From Bombyx mori (lineage: Eukaryota; Arthropoda; Insecta; Lepidoptera; Bombycidae): DNA of 64,000 nt. The stretch covers positions 11,532,001-11,596,000 of the forward strand of contig NC_085116.1 in the NCBI RefSeq assembly GCF_030269925.1. The letters run 5' to 3'. Position numbers and translations under genes: made by a program. The notes under the pieces were generated by a model. It had not been told where the DNA came from. It saw nothing but the letters and a program-made list of their open reading frames with translations, and did not search any database. Position 1 is the stretch's first letter, and each line of letters begins with the position of its first letter. Positions 1 through 11,393 of the stretch are shown in pieces.

Positions 1-304
1 TTCCTTCGAACAACAGTTACGTAAATATGGAGAGAGATCCCGGGGCGCGGAAGAGTATTTCATTATCCGTGACCTGTTGAGCGCAAGATTTGTGACTCAT
101 CTCCTTGACGTAACGACGTACGTTCGCAATACGATTTTTATATAAGACATCAAATTTTCTTTAGTATTTACGTGCTTAAGTCGAGCACGCATCCGCTGCG
201 TGAATATTTTCCTATTTTCATCAATGTAATGAACAGAAAACGCGGCTTCTTTTTCCGTACAAACACACTTAATAAATGTAAAGCGTTTAAAAACGCAAAG
301 TAAC

Positions 305-473
305 GCGTTTCGGTTTGAAGGGTGGGGCAGCCGTTGTAACTATACTCTAGACCTTAGAACTTATTCTCAAGGTGGGTAGCGCATTTACGTTTTGGATGTC
401 TATGGGCTCCAGTAACCACTTAACATCAGGTGGGCTGTGAGCTCGTCCACCGAACTAAGCAATAAAAAAAAAC
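305..473 (+). repeat. Bm1 SINE, 3' half
   Basis: Starts at CGTTTCGGTTTGAAGGGTGG and ends in the Bm1 tail (CCACTTAACATCAGGTGGGC ... CTAAGCAATAAAA). The tRNA-like head and the CTGGTGGTAGGACC part are missing. It lies in the intron upstream of exon A. Confidence 0.85.
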
Positions 474-2729
474 TTAAACAGTTGGCCTTAAGAGATTTTT
501 ACAGCAAGGTTTTTATATGAAATTCAATGCTCTCACCTACCATCCGGTGCTCTTTGCCGACTTCCGCATAGCGGCAATCAGGGCCAGGCAAGCGATGATG
601 CTCTGTCAATACCGAGGCGAGAGGTTGCCCTGATAAACTTATCTGACTCCTCTCCCTTTGGGCCCTTCCCCCTGTCGTCTCCGTTTATCTTTTACGTATG
701 TTACGCCCGCGCCGTGTTTACTATCGCACAAAGTCGCTTAGCTTGTACTTTCTTCACGTTTTATATCATTGGCGTTTATCGAAAGTGAGATGCCTTTTTC
801 TTTTTATGTTTAGAAGACTATCAAAGATCAAAACCCCTTAGTTTAGTTCAGCATCCAACAATTTATATTCGTTTACGTACAGAACAAATTGTTATGCTGT
901 TTGGCAAGAAATAGTATATTTGGCGTATTGCCCGAAGACCGCTACAAGTATCTTGCACGAAATATAGAAATAAAATTCAGTTAATGTCACCCAACTGCAC
1001 TGTACCATTCAAAGACATCAAAGAATATATAAATCTTAACTCAAACATCAGCAGAAAAACATTTATATGTCTCTTTATATGTCATTATATGTATACTTGT
1101 ATACACATAATAAATAATGATGTATTTTGTATATCCAATTGAAATTATGTACAATCACTGACGAAAATGTTTATATTACTAAAAGTACAAACATAAGTTG
1201 AACACTGTAATTGAATATTGTAACGTACTCAGTCGTGATTTATTTAATGTTATTTGAAAATTCAACGTGAAAGCTTTCAATGAGCCTCATCATTCGTTAA
1301 AAGCTGTCCAAAAGCTTTACATTCAAATAAAATACAGAATCGAGATCCTAAAAGGCAGACACAATTCTTCTGCCTCGAATTTATTGACATTACTGTTTTA
1401 CCTTAAAAGGTTTCACTCAAAATCAATCGAGTGAAAATTTAATGACTCCTTTCAAATTCGTATTAATTCACCTTAACGTGCAAACCGTGGGCCGAAGTGG
1501 TGGAGTGTAAAACGCGGTGTTTTCTCGCGAAACAATTAAATTTTCCATACATCGACAGCGTAAGAAGTGGAGTTCGAAGCATGGGTGCGATGAGGTAGCG
1601 TTAAGCCGGCCCAGTTAAGCTGAAGATCTTAGCGCGTTCGTCGAACATTCAATAGCGATCGATAGGGTCGGAGGGAGCGCCAGCCTACCGGGGGCTAAAT
1701 ACAATTTACCTTTGTTATTTTTCGTGTCATTAAACTGCGTCGCGATCACGAATGCTTGATCGGGATTGCGAACTCCGATGTGAATTGTTTGTGAGCTTTT
1801 GTTTCCCCACTCCGTTTGGCTGCGACGCGAAATCAATTAACGACCGAACCCCTCCCTGAATTTTCTTCATGTATTTCGATTTGATTAAATACTGGTTTTA
1901 AACAGAGGATTTTTTTTTCATTTCGCAAATAAAAAATGACAAAAACATGTATGCAATTTACAAGCCATTTTTGTTTCACGGGTTTCCAAATCCCAACGAT
2001 GCTAAATCAGTTTTAACTATAATACAAAACTAACAAATATGAAAATAGTACACCGGAGTTGCAATGATTTTTTTTGTAATCCATAATCCATTTTTAGTTT
2101 ATTCAGTCATGTTTTCATACATATTTTTCATTATTTTCATCAGTTTTGAGTAGACATTAAGCTCTCAAAGGTATCGGCTTCAGATACGTGTTTTTCTCTG
2201 TTTAATGTTGCTTCCATGTCATCTCCTGACAAATGAGTTCTTACTTCAATATTATTTATAAATCATTCACTACTTTCAATAATCCATAAGTCTTATTCTT
2301 CTTTCATTGCTGGTGAAGCCTTTACGAGACCATAAGAGTTTGCACCGGCTCTCTCTCCTTCTGCTGCCAACTAATGATGCGATTCAGTCTAAAGGTGTTG
2401 CAATAATTGTTCAATGCAACACGGACATTTTCGCTAGTCACTATTGTTATGGGCACAACTTCAGAAAAAATAACCTTGTTGACGTTTCCCGGTTATATCT
2501 ATGGGTCCTGATATTGTAAACACTATTGTAGTAAGCAATAATACAGACGCTACCTCGAACTTATACTTGTGCATTTTTAAAGCTTCATTGGATTTGATAG
2601 ATCATTGTGCTTGTTAAAATTTGGTGTCTACGATTTAACAAAGGTCCCAATGTAACGTAAATATGTATCTAAAAAAACGAAACTTAACTACGTAACAAAA
2701 TGTTACATAATTGGTAACAGTCAAAATCG
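474..2729. other. Non-coding, presumed Musashi intron
   Basis: AT-rich with one more GC-rich island (about 1480-1850) that has no good exon signals. I see no RRM exon here. Confidence 0.5.
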
Positions 2730-2842
2730 GTAGGCAGCGGCTTGGCTCTGCCCCTGGCATTGCTGAGGTCCATGGGCGACGGTAACCACTCACCATCAGG
2801 TGGGCCGTATGCTCGTCTGCCTACAAGGGCAATAAAAAAAAA
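2730..2842 (+). repeat. LINE 3' tail (GTAGGCAGCGGCTTGG family)
   Basis: Carries only the last ~110 bp of the LINE whose coding end is seen at 54.86-55.35 kb: GTAGGCAGCGGCTTGGCTCT ... CACCATCAGGTGGGCC ... GGGCAATAAAAAAAA. A severely 5'-truncated insertion with an A tail. Confidence 0.85.
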
Positions 2843-5154
2843 TATCTTTTTTTTTCATTATCCAAGAACGAAGAATTTTATCCAGTAGCAAACATTTTTT
2901 TGCTATCGGATACAAAAAGTATTTTTCTTAAGAATTAAATATCCGGTATATCTAGGTATGAAACTTGGGAGACACTCAACACCTTAAAAACTCACTCACT
3001 CCACACTACGTTAATGCGAAAGCACGTAGTTTCACAACGAGGCAGAAACTTTGGTAAAGTGCACAAAGTGCGCGAACGCCATAGTAAAGCCTTCATTTGT
3101 CGCCGTGTGACGTCCGCATGACAAATGTGGACCCGGCTTTATGTGCTAACGGGGACACGTAGTGATTATGCACACTTTTAAATTTAAGTTTAAGTGTTTT
3201 GCACGTTTGTCTCAGGAATAATGATGAACGGATTTTAATAAACATAATTTATTTTGGTTTTGCCAGTTACAAATCTGATTAGATTTCATTTTAATTTAAA
3301 AAAAAACGCAACACAGATACATCTTTAATTTTACTAAAGTAACACATATACTTACTAAAGTAACACGTAGTATTTTACATATAAAGTAAAGTATACAAAA
3401 GGCCGGCAATTATGATCTATTAAAAAAATATATTACTAATATTCCTTTCGAAGTGTCACTTCGTGTTTTTTACAATACTATGGAACTCTTTTTTTTTATT
3501 AATATGATCATGTAAGGCTATAACAAATATGAAATAAATTAAATTAGCGTTGATTTAAAACAATGATTTTGTGACACTATCAATCACCTCAGGAATAATT
3601 TATTTCAAGGAATCTTCTAGATTAATTTGAGCATCGTCTTAAAGTATCCATCCAAGTGGATTTTAAATAAGCCTACATATTTTTCTTAAAGACCGCGAAA
3701 ATTCTATTGCTCGAGTTTTGGGTAAGCGTAGATTGGGTAATTTATATTTGCCTCCTGGCCACCCCAATTGGGGAGAGGGAAGATATAAGCTCTGAAGAGA
3801 GTCATACTGTTCGTTAAAATTACTTAATGGATCGATTAAATGTAGGGTTTAATTATGAGGTACATTAATTTACGTTCGTAGTCGGTGGCACGGAACAGGG
3901 ATTAGTTCGAGGCTAGATATATCAAGTGTCAAATATTATTACTTGCTGATTTTATTAGGTTATACGACAGAAAAAAAGTAACAAATGTCAAAACATCCGA
4001 TTTTTTAATCCAACTATGAAATCAATTATTAACTACGAATTCTAAATTAGTAATAACATATTACTGAAAACTTTATTTATTTATTTATAATAAATAAAAA
4101 TAAATTGCTGTTCGTTAGTCTCGCTAAAACTCGAGAACGGCTGGACCGATTTGGCTGGATTATTTGTGGAAGTCCAGAGGTTTAAAAGGTATATAAATAT
4201 GAAAATGCTCGGAATTAAATAAAAATAACAATTTTGTTTTCGCTTTGATGTCCCCCCGTCGGACGGATTCCTTTTGTCTTTTATTTATCGATTGAGGCAC
4301 TATGAAGTCTGCCGGATCTGCTACTTTATAATAAATAATCAACAATCAGTTGAAGCCTGGAGAAATATTACGATTAGTTTTGAACAAGAAGCCCTTGAAC
4401 TCACCAAAGCACATTAAAATTCAATTTGCGACCGGAACCGTGAAACGAAACTGATTGTCGAACGATTCCATTGCCTCCTTTATTCCACAATTTCACAAGT
4501 CGAACCTGAAAGGGTATTTGCTCAGACCTGCATACTTCAATTTTGACTTAAATTGAGCATATTGTTATAACGAAGTCTCGTATTTAGTCCCGAGACAAGA
4601 TTGAATTTCACTGGTTTTCACGCTTGACATAGCTCATGTTCTTAGGAAATATGAAACACAAAACGTAATCGTAAATCCAATTATATTGGAAATAAACTTT
4701 GTATATATATATATTAATACGTGAAGCAAAAACTTTGTACCCATTTTTACGAAAATTGCGCGGACGGAGGAGTATGAAATTTCCCACACTCATAGAGACT
4801 ATAGAGAAGGAGTGTAGAATGTTAATATTTTTGTAAATTGGGCATAAAAATACATTAAATCAATAAAAAAAACATTACACACACTACCATGTCTTTGACA
4901 CACACACATAATTAAACACTTTGTTTATCCGCAATTGTCAAACTTTTGTTATTACTTAAAGTTTGTGGTCAAATTGAGAATAGGTTAATATTGTTTATCT
5001 TTAATATTATTTGTCTATAGTGTAGTCTTGGTGACATCTGTAGAAGTCTTTGACAATAGAGCCATAATAATGTTCAAACGACTGCGGGACCACTAGTAAT
5101 GTTAATTATCCGTTCTATTTTGTCAACGAATTTAATGAAATGAAATTGTTTCAG
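2843..5154. other. Non-coding, presumed Musashi intron
   Basis: Apart from the repeat at 4106-4335 only AT-rich sequence, up to the acceptor at 5154. Confidence 0.5.
4106..4335. repeat. RTE-like dispersed repeat (GCTGTTCGTTAGTCTCGC type)
   Basis: Contains GCTGTTCGTTAGTCTCGC ... CTCGAGAACGGCTGGACCGA and, further on, GAGGCACTATGAAGTCTG. The same blocks appear in reverse at 40128-40292, so this is a dispersed repeat and not a gene. The class (RTE-type LINE or a derivative) is my inference. Confidence 0.55.
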
Positions 5155-5239
5155 GTGGAATGTAAAAAAGCTCAGCCTAAAGAAGTTATGCTCCCAGCAA
5201 ACCTGGCGAAGACGAGAGCTGCCGGTCGCGGCGCGTACG
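5155..5239 (+). CDS. Rbp6: Musashi/Rbp6 exon A: end of RRM2 and linker
   Basis: This exon encodes VECKKAQPKEVM followed by LPANLAKTRAAGRGAY. VECKKAQPKEVM is the signature that closes the second RRM of Musashi proteins, which are cytoplasmic regulators of mRNA translation that bind UAG-containing sites. The acceptor is ...ATTGTTTCAG and the donor is G|GTGAGT. The exon is 85 nt long, starts in phase 0 and leaves one base (G) for the next codon, so it splices in frame to 7047 (giving D) or directly to 7897 (giving G). The upstream exons with the RRM RNP motifs are not in the window. I read the family from the protein sequence. Choosing Rbp6 over the musashi paralogue is an inference. Confidence 0.9.
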
Positions 5240-5538
5240 GTGAGTTGTTAGGTAGCGGCGTCCCCGTCGGCGGAGTACGATACGCGCCGTATCCCGTCCA
5301 CGCGCCAACGCAGTTGTTAGTGGCGAGCGCGGGCGCGGGGGCTCAAGCCGCAGCCTACCGCCGAGCCCTTGCGGCTTTCCGACCCACGCCACGAACCCCC
5401 AGACCCGCGCTCGCGCCTCTAGCCATACCACCACTAGCATACTCTGTATCTGAACTACTCGGTGCACACGCACTTGATATTCCCACTTTGTACTCTCCCT
5501 TGACCCACGCAACTTTACCCACTCCGCTGCCCCTCTGA
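5155..5538 (+). CDS. Rbp6: Musashi/Rbp6 alternative terminal exon by read-through of exon A
   Basis: If the donor at 5240 is ignored, the frame stays open for about 100 more codons and ends in TGA at 5536-5538. The extension is rich in Ala, Pro, Leu and Tyr (for example VRYAPYPVHAP and YSVSELLGAHALDIP), as expected of a Musashi C-terminal tail. It is strongly GC-rich next to AT-rich flanks and is GC-biased at third positions, which argues for coding use. Non-repetitive AT-rich DNA follows, with an AATAAA at 6672-6677 that could serve this isoform. I take it as an alternative 3' end made by intron retention. An ancestral coding remnant is the other reading. Confidence 0.55.
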   Translation: MECKKAQPKEVMLPANLAKTRAAGRGAYGELLGSGVPVGGVRYAPYPVHAPTQLLVASAGAGAQAAAYRRALAAFRPTPRTPRPALAPLAIPPLAYSVSELLGAHALDIPTLYSPLTHATLPTPLPL

Positions 5539-7046
5539 TCCGCGATTCTTTTCCAACAACATCCACATCATCCTTATTGAATGACAAACTATTGCAGTTT
5601 TTTCTTTCGCACTGCATTCCCTTCCGCACTTTCCTATCCATTCCTATTTTTCTTACATTCCTGCTCTCTTCAACCACTACAGAGTATTTTAAGTCTATTC
5701 GTTTAGGTACTAAGAAAAAATATTAATGATCAACGAAGTGTCTTATTTTTAGTAATTACCATTAGTTACAGGCTAGATAGCAGATTTTCTAAAAATTTAT
5801 CCGGAGATTAGAAATACAATAGAAACGAAATCTTAATAATATTTACATTTTACAACGAACAGTAGAGCGCAAACTGGAATCGATTTACTAAGGTTGATAG
5901 ATAACGATATTTTTCTACCAGTTAGAAGATGCTTCTTTCAGTTTCAAGTTTTACATACCTAGATAGAAACAACATAGCCTGATAATAATATTTGCCTCAT
6001 TCTAAATAGTTTAAAGTAAGATATTGTGATTAAAGGAGCCTCGCGGTTCGGCTGATTCTTGCCAGTTTTGCCACGTCCATCCATTGATAAACTGAATTCA
6101 TAGCAAACAAGCATTAGCTTTTGTAAAGAGATTAAACTCTTCGATTTTAGGATAAATTTTATTATTACTTTTAGAATTTTTATAATGATTAGCTTCACAG
6201 CTTGATGTCGGCTTTTCAAAAATATTGTCAGAGGAAGGAAAGAGGTATCGACTTAATATCTGTGGATGTCTTTTAAACGTATTATATAAAGAAAACACTA
6301 GAAAGTTTTTTTAGATAAAATGTTCACATTTTTTGTAATTTTTTTTAAGTAGGAACGAAACTTACTGTATATACATAATATGTATATATTTATGTATTTT
6401 AATAGTTCAAATAGGTTATTTATATTGTTATTTGTAACGCTTCACCTCTGTATTTATTTATGATATAGTAACAAAGTAAGGCACACAATGTTCTCTGTTA
6501 GTATATAGTCAAACAATTTTCATATTTACCGTACTTAACTATTTTTCATTAACAGTAAAAAAAAGTTTTTTGAATCATCCATGTGTAATCTCGAGGAGTA
6601 GCTCTCGTTGTCTAATGAATAGAAATAATTGTATTTATTAACTGTTTAAGTAGTTCCGTAGACTCTAGAGTAATAAATGTCATTTCTAAAATCTTGAACA
6701 ATGTCTGTTTGTTTAACATGTTTAGCGTTAGACTAACAAGTTTAGAATAGATTAACATGTTGAGTAAACTTGACATTAATTTTAAAATTATGAACTAACA
6801 TACCCCAGTTCTTAAATATTAGAAATTGTTTGATAGTAGATTTAGATTTGTTGAACTTGTCACTTAAATATTTATAAGCTCACTAAACATAATTCACTAC
6901 ACTTGTACCTACTCTGTAAAATTAAAAATTTCGCCAAGCAAAATAGTGTCTCAGCGCACGTTGTTTCAAACATTGACATATAAACACAACATAAATTGTA
7001 ATGTGTAAGGATAGATCGATTTATGCAAATGTTTTTACATTTCTAG
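5539..7046. other. Intron or 3' UTR of the read-through isoform
   Basis: Unique AT-rich DNA with no recognisable repeat. AATAAA at 6672-6677 could end the 5155-5538 isoform. Confidence 0.4.
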
Positions 7047-7079
7047 ATTTCATGTGGTCATTGGGTGCTCTTCCTGACG
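7047..7079 (+). CDS. Rbp6: Musashi/Rbp6 33-nt microexon
   Basis: A 33-nt exon lies between the acceptor ...ACATTTCTAG and the donor GTAAGTCG. With the G left by exon A it reads D-FMWSLGALPD and leaves a G that becomes the Gly of GFPAAYAAY in the next exon. Both ends are phase 1, so including or skipping it keeps the frame: AY-DFMWSLGALPD-GFPAAY against AY-GFPAAY. From memory, insect Musashi proteins have a similar MWSLG.LP.GFPAA segment here, which supports a real exon. It is far too short for an ORF search and was found by phase and splice signals. Confidence 0.85.
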
Positions 7080-7896
7080 GTAAGTCGTTTTTAATTTTAT
7101 TCGAAAGTCACTTCATATATTGCATCTGTCAGTTAACATGTTCCTTGGACCGGTAAATGAATGTTTACTGTGCTAATCATCACCGGATCCCCTTGAGTAT
7201 CATAACCAATTAACTTACTAATTCACATTGAATGCTAGGTGTCGGATGTGTGATGGGTAAAGTCTCGTCGTATCATAGGATCCTTCCATCTGCCGCGTGA
7301 TGGATCGCGTCGCCTGACAGATACACTATTTTGATTGGCAATAAATAGACGTACAGTGATTGTATCAGCCGACGTGAGCGGTCCCATTTATGCATTTAAC
7401 ATTTTTAACTACCTCCATTAACTAACAAAATAAATAGAGAGTGAATAATTTCATTTTGTCAGATAATAAAATCACCTAGTCGTGTTTGAAGTAGTTTTTC
7501 TATTATATTTCTAATATGGTAAGAGTGGTGTGTAATTCAAATTTAACAGTAGCAGCATTATAGACGAGTATTAGTTAAAGACTGAACTGCACTAATAACT
7601 GAAATTACAATAGGCGATGCTTTGCAATATTTAATCAGGTCGATACGAGAAATAATTACGCTTAACCGAATGTGAATTTGCCGTTTCTTCCTGCAACTAA
7701 ATTATTTAAAATAAATGAAAACTAAAAACTAACTACACGATTAATTTTGTGTCGCTGCATAATATAAAGCATGTTAAATTTCATATTGATAATGAAATGA
7801 AATATGAGTGAAACAAACTGTATCATAACTATTATTGTGTAAGCTATAGTAAAATTGTATGTGTTGTTTGAATGAATTTGTTTTTTTGTTGTCCAG

Positions 7897-7977
7897 GTTT
7901 TCCCGCAGCATACGCCGCCTACGCGGCTGGACGTAGCTATTCGGGCTATCCTAGCTTCGGGCTGCCGTACCCAGCAG
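7897..7977 (+). CDS. Rbp6: Musashi/Rbp6 exon C: Ala/Tyr/Gly-rich C-terminal region
   Basis: This 81-nt exon encodes (G)FPAAYAAYAAGRSYSG then YPSFGLPYPA, the low-complexity aromatic segment that follows the RRMs in insect Musashi proteins. The acceptor is TTTTTTGTTGTCCAG and the donor G|GTAATC. It enters and leaves in phase 1. The leftover G joins TT of the 21235 exon to give Val, so the protein runs LPYPA-VDLTNGQ. The intron that follows is about 13.3 kb and contains the R1-clade LINE. Confidence 0.88.
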
Positions 7978-8102
7978 GTAATCCCCTGGCGAGCTTGCAC
8001 CACCAAATATCCGGCAATCATTACCACCACCTGGCGACCCTTCTGCCATACCACCCGCTCGAGCTCAGCGGGGTTTACAATGTACACGCCATGCATCTGT
8101 GA
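7897..8102 (+). CDS. Rbp6: Musashi/Rbp6 alternative terminal exon by read-through of exon C
   Basis: When the donor at 7978 is not used the frame continues for 41 codons after LPYPA (GNPLASLHHQISG then NHYHHLATLLPY...NVHAMHL) and stops at TGA 8100-8102. Codon third positions in the extension are mostly G or C, unlike the AT-rich surroundings. An AATAAA lies at 8225-8230, followed by a GT-rich stretch (CTGTGGTGACTGTG), so a complete short 3' UTR with a poly(A) site can be seen. It would make a shorter protein lacking the SPGP...AFTNGYH tail. This is inferred from sequence only. Confidence 0.6.
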
Positions 8103-8224
8103 ACTCGCGCCAAAGACTATGCATTCCACTAACCTACACGTTGTGTCTCTGTCAATCGCTATTAATTTGCCTGTCGACTGACACGCTTGTCACTTATACT
8201 ATACAACCTAATTTAATATACGCT

Positions 8225-8230
8225 AATAAA
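8225..8230 (+). terminator. Candidate poly(A) signal of the short Musashi isoform
   Basis: Canonical AATAAA 123 bases after the read-through stop at 8102, with a G/T-rich downstream element within about 30 bases. It fits cleavage near 8245-8260. Confidence 0.5.
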
Positions 8231-8818
8231 CGTAATCCGCTGTGGTGACTGTGTCCTAACTTCCCATTGCTTCTAACTTGTACGAGCAAAAGTTCGTGTA
8301 AACTTTCACTAACAACTTTACTAACAAGCCAACACCTCTAACAATGACTGAACCATCTAGATAAATCCGTCATTTCTTCTGTTACAAAACAGATATATTT
8401 TGTGAAAATGCTATTTATTGACTGTTTACACCGAGAATGTCGTTGGAAAAATTCAGCCAATTCGGAGCGCTTTGCTCCGTTTACAAACGTTTCACCCTAA
8501 CAATGCTCAAATGCTACGCGTTGAGCAAACAAACATCAGCGCAAATATAGAATTCGTATTCGTCCCGCTGCCAAACTCGGCTCCGGAACTTGGCTCACTC
8601 GTATTCTCGTGTTAATGTCTCGAATTCCACCTTAGCTTTTCTCATTAACAAGAAAAGCTTTAATAAGATTTGAAGAGATTCAAACTAAAGTACTAAAAAA
8701 GCGTCGTACTTTTTTGTGGTGACTCTATGTAAATCTCGATGCGGACGAAAAAGTCTTTCGTCTAATTAAAAATAGTACGACCGCTCCCGCCAAATGGGAT
8801 TAGAATGCTAATTTTCCT

Positions 8819-11393
8819 TTTTTTTTTTTTTTTTCGGGTAGAGGGCCGAACCTCCTACGAGGTCCCCGCGCAAAAGGGGCGCGCGGGGTATGTGAGACTC
8901 AACGATCTGCATGGTGTTGTGAGCAGACCGCGGGCCCAAGGATTTTAGAGCCCACCCACTAAACGACTCCTCTGCACTCTTACACCCGACGTCCGATCCC
9001 CTCCGAGGTCAAAACCCGGATGAGGTAGGGGGGCTACCGCGGTCAACACTACAACCAGACGGCGCGGCTCACCCCAAGGACGCCCAGCCGACGGAGCCTT
9101 CGAGGCGAATCGAAGGCTCTGAAACGTCGGCCGTCTCGGTACGGCAGCCCGTCGGGCCGCCCAGACGGTGCCGCTGGTGTCCCGGAATACCCCGCTGGAT
9201 CAGAACCAGCCTGCCGGGTCGGGACGCGATACACCGTCGACCGGTCGCTCTAATCACTCCACGGCAGCGCGCTAGAGTGCTGGTAGCGCGCCGCGCGGCC
9301 TCACCCCCTCAGGTCGCCCCTTGACCTTCACCGGGGGGAGGCCGCCACCTACAGGGGCCGGGACGTACGGGCGTATTCCCGCCTCCGGCCCCCGGCTCGA
9401 CGGCGACGGATCGGTGCGGAAAGGGAAGAGCTCTCCCTCTCTCGCTCCGCCGCCTCCTTCTGCGAGATGGTGGACTCGCAGAAGTCGAGCATCGCCTTCC
9501 AGGACGCGTCGCTGCCGAGCATCGTAGCCACGACGCGCGGCAGCGAGAGGTCCTCTCCTATGACCGCGACGAGGGCGGCGCGTTGCTCGTCGAATCCAGA
9601 GCAACGCGCCAATGTATGTTCCGCTGTGTCTTCCTCGTCGCGGTCCGCGCAGTGGTGGCACTGCGCCGTCGGTTCCCTTCCGGCTATCTTAAATAGGTAC
9701 CGGCCAAAACACCCATGGCCGGTCAACATCTGCGTCAGCCGGAAGGTGAGGCATCCGCGGTCGCGGCCCACCCAGTCCGCGAGAACCGGGCGGACCGCCT
9801 CGACGGTTCGGAGGCCGGCCGACGGGTCCGCCAAGCGGCGAGACCACGCCTCCAGCACGGACCGCCGAGAGTGGAGCCTCCGCGCTCGAACTACACCTTC
9901 GCTGGGGCGCCCTTCCCCCCTAGAGCGGAGGTCGCTACGCCACCGGTAATCGGCAGCGAGCGCCTCCGCCTCCAGGTCCCAGGGTGGCGCCCCGGCGAGC
10001 AAGCACGCCGCCTCGAAGGAGACGGTGCGGTATCCTCGGATCGCCCTGACCGCGATCGCGCGCTGCGGACGTCGCAGCGCGGCGACGTTCTGGCGGGTCA
10101 GGGCGTGGCACCATACGGGCGCACCGTATAGTGCCATCGACCGCACCACCCCCATGTAGAGGCGGCGCGCCACCTGATCGGGACCCCCGACGTTTGGAAG
10201 CAGCCGGCTCAAAGAGCCGGCCGTCGCCATCAATCGAGGGCCCAACTTCGCAAAGTGAGCGCGGAAGTTCCACCGACCGTCCAGTTCGAGGCCGAGGTAC
10301 CGAAGACCAGTCACCCCGACCCCGACGCGGACGCCTCCGATCACGAGGTGGGCACCCAGAGGCGGCGCTCGTCCCGGCCCGTGAAATAACAGGGCCTGGG
10401 TTTTGTCGAGCGCCACCTCGAGCCCCAACCGTCGGATCCTAGTGACGACGTGTGCCACGCCTGCGCACGCCAGACGGGCAGACTCCCGGTAGTCCCTCCC
10501 CGGAGCCACGACCAGAGTGTCGTCAGCGTAGCAAATGACGCTCAGTCCGGGGAGGGGACCCCGTATGACGCCCCGCAGGACCCAGTCGTAGCCGATGTTC
10601 CACAGCAGGGGGCCCAGGACGGACCCCTGCGGAACACCGCGCTCGACGGGGAAGCGGTACATCGCCCCACCGTATCCGATGCACTGGATCGACCTGCCCT
10701 CGAGGTAGGAGCCGATCAGTCGGCGGAGGTATGCGGGGACGCCGTGATACTCCAGCGCCCCCGCGATCACCGACCAGGGCAGGGTGTTGAAGGCGTTCCT
10801 TACATCTAAGGATAACGCCAACGCCACCCCGCCCCGGGATACGGCTTCGTCGGAGAGGGCCCTCACGCGCAGAATCGCGTCGATCGTAGAGCGGCCCTCC
10901 CTGAAGCCGTATTGCTCCGCCGAAAGATCGGGACCCGTCTCGGTCAGGTGCCGGACGATGCGGGCCGCGACGATTCTCTCGAGCATCTTGCCCGCTTCGT
11001 CCAGCAACACGATGGGGCGATAGCCCGCGGGTGAGTCCGCGGGGCGCCCGTCCTTCCGCAGAAGGACCAGTCTGCCCGTCTTCCATTTCGACGGGAACCG
11101 TCCCGACTCGAGGCACGCTTCGAAAAGCCCCCCGAGCCGGTCCCCTAGGGCCTCGAAGGCCAAGCTCCAGACCCGGCCGTGAACGCCGTCAGGGCCGGGG
11201 GCCGCGTCCTTCGCTCTCATTCTGGACACGGCCGCATGGATCTCCGCCCCCGTGATAGGGGGAGGGGGCTCCTCGGCAGCGGGAACGCTGGGGCGACGCG
11301 GAGGCGTGCCCCACGTGGCGTCCATCTGGGGGGGCTCAAAGTCCCCCCCCGCTGCCGGCGGGAAAAGCGCAGAAACTATTTCCCGCAGCTGCC
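8819..11393 (-). mobile_element. 5'-truncated R1-clade non-LTR retrotransposon
   Basis: On the minus strand an element of about 2.57 kb runs from 11393 to a poly(A) tail (the T run at 8818-8834). It is flanked by a perfect 14-bp target duplication ATGCTAATTTTCCT at 8805-8818 and 11394-11407, so its limits are exact. It carries the RT domain and C-terminal zinc knuckle plus about 500 bp of 3' UTR. The 5' UTR, ORF1 and endonuclease are lost by truncation. It is GC-rich against an AT-rich host. It sits antisense in the ~13-kb Musashi intron, or in the 3' UTR zone of the short isoform. A short sibling copy lies at 34783-34968. Confidence 0.92.
9349..11393 (-). CDS. Reverse transcriptase of R1-clade LINE (partial ORF2)
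   Basis: The frame is open from the truncated 5' edge (11393) to a stop at 9349, with its first ATG at 11325 (658 codons from there). Counting from that Met, the RT carries the palm Asp in LSLDVRNAF (D174), VPQGSVLGPLLW (231-242) and the catalytic YADD box (266-269). Near the C-terminus is the R1-type CCHC knuckle C556-x2-C559-x10-H570-x4-C575. The endonuclease domain that should precede RT is absent. No stop or frameshift interrupts the RT, so the insertion is probably recent. Lacking a promoter and endonuclease, it should not be mobile by itself. Confidence 0.93.

Noticed and set aside
5186..5677. 163-codon minus-strand frame across Musashi exon A.
   Set aside because: Mirror frame of the GC-rich coding stretch on the + strand, with no recognisable motif.
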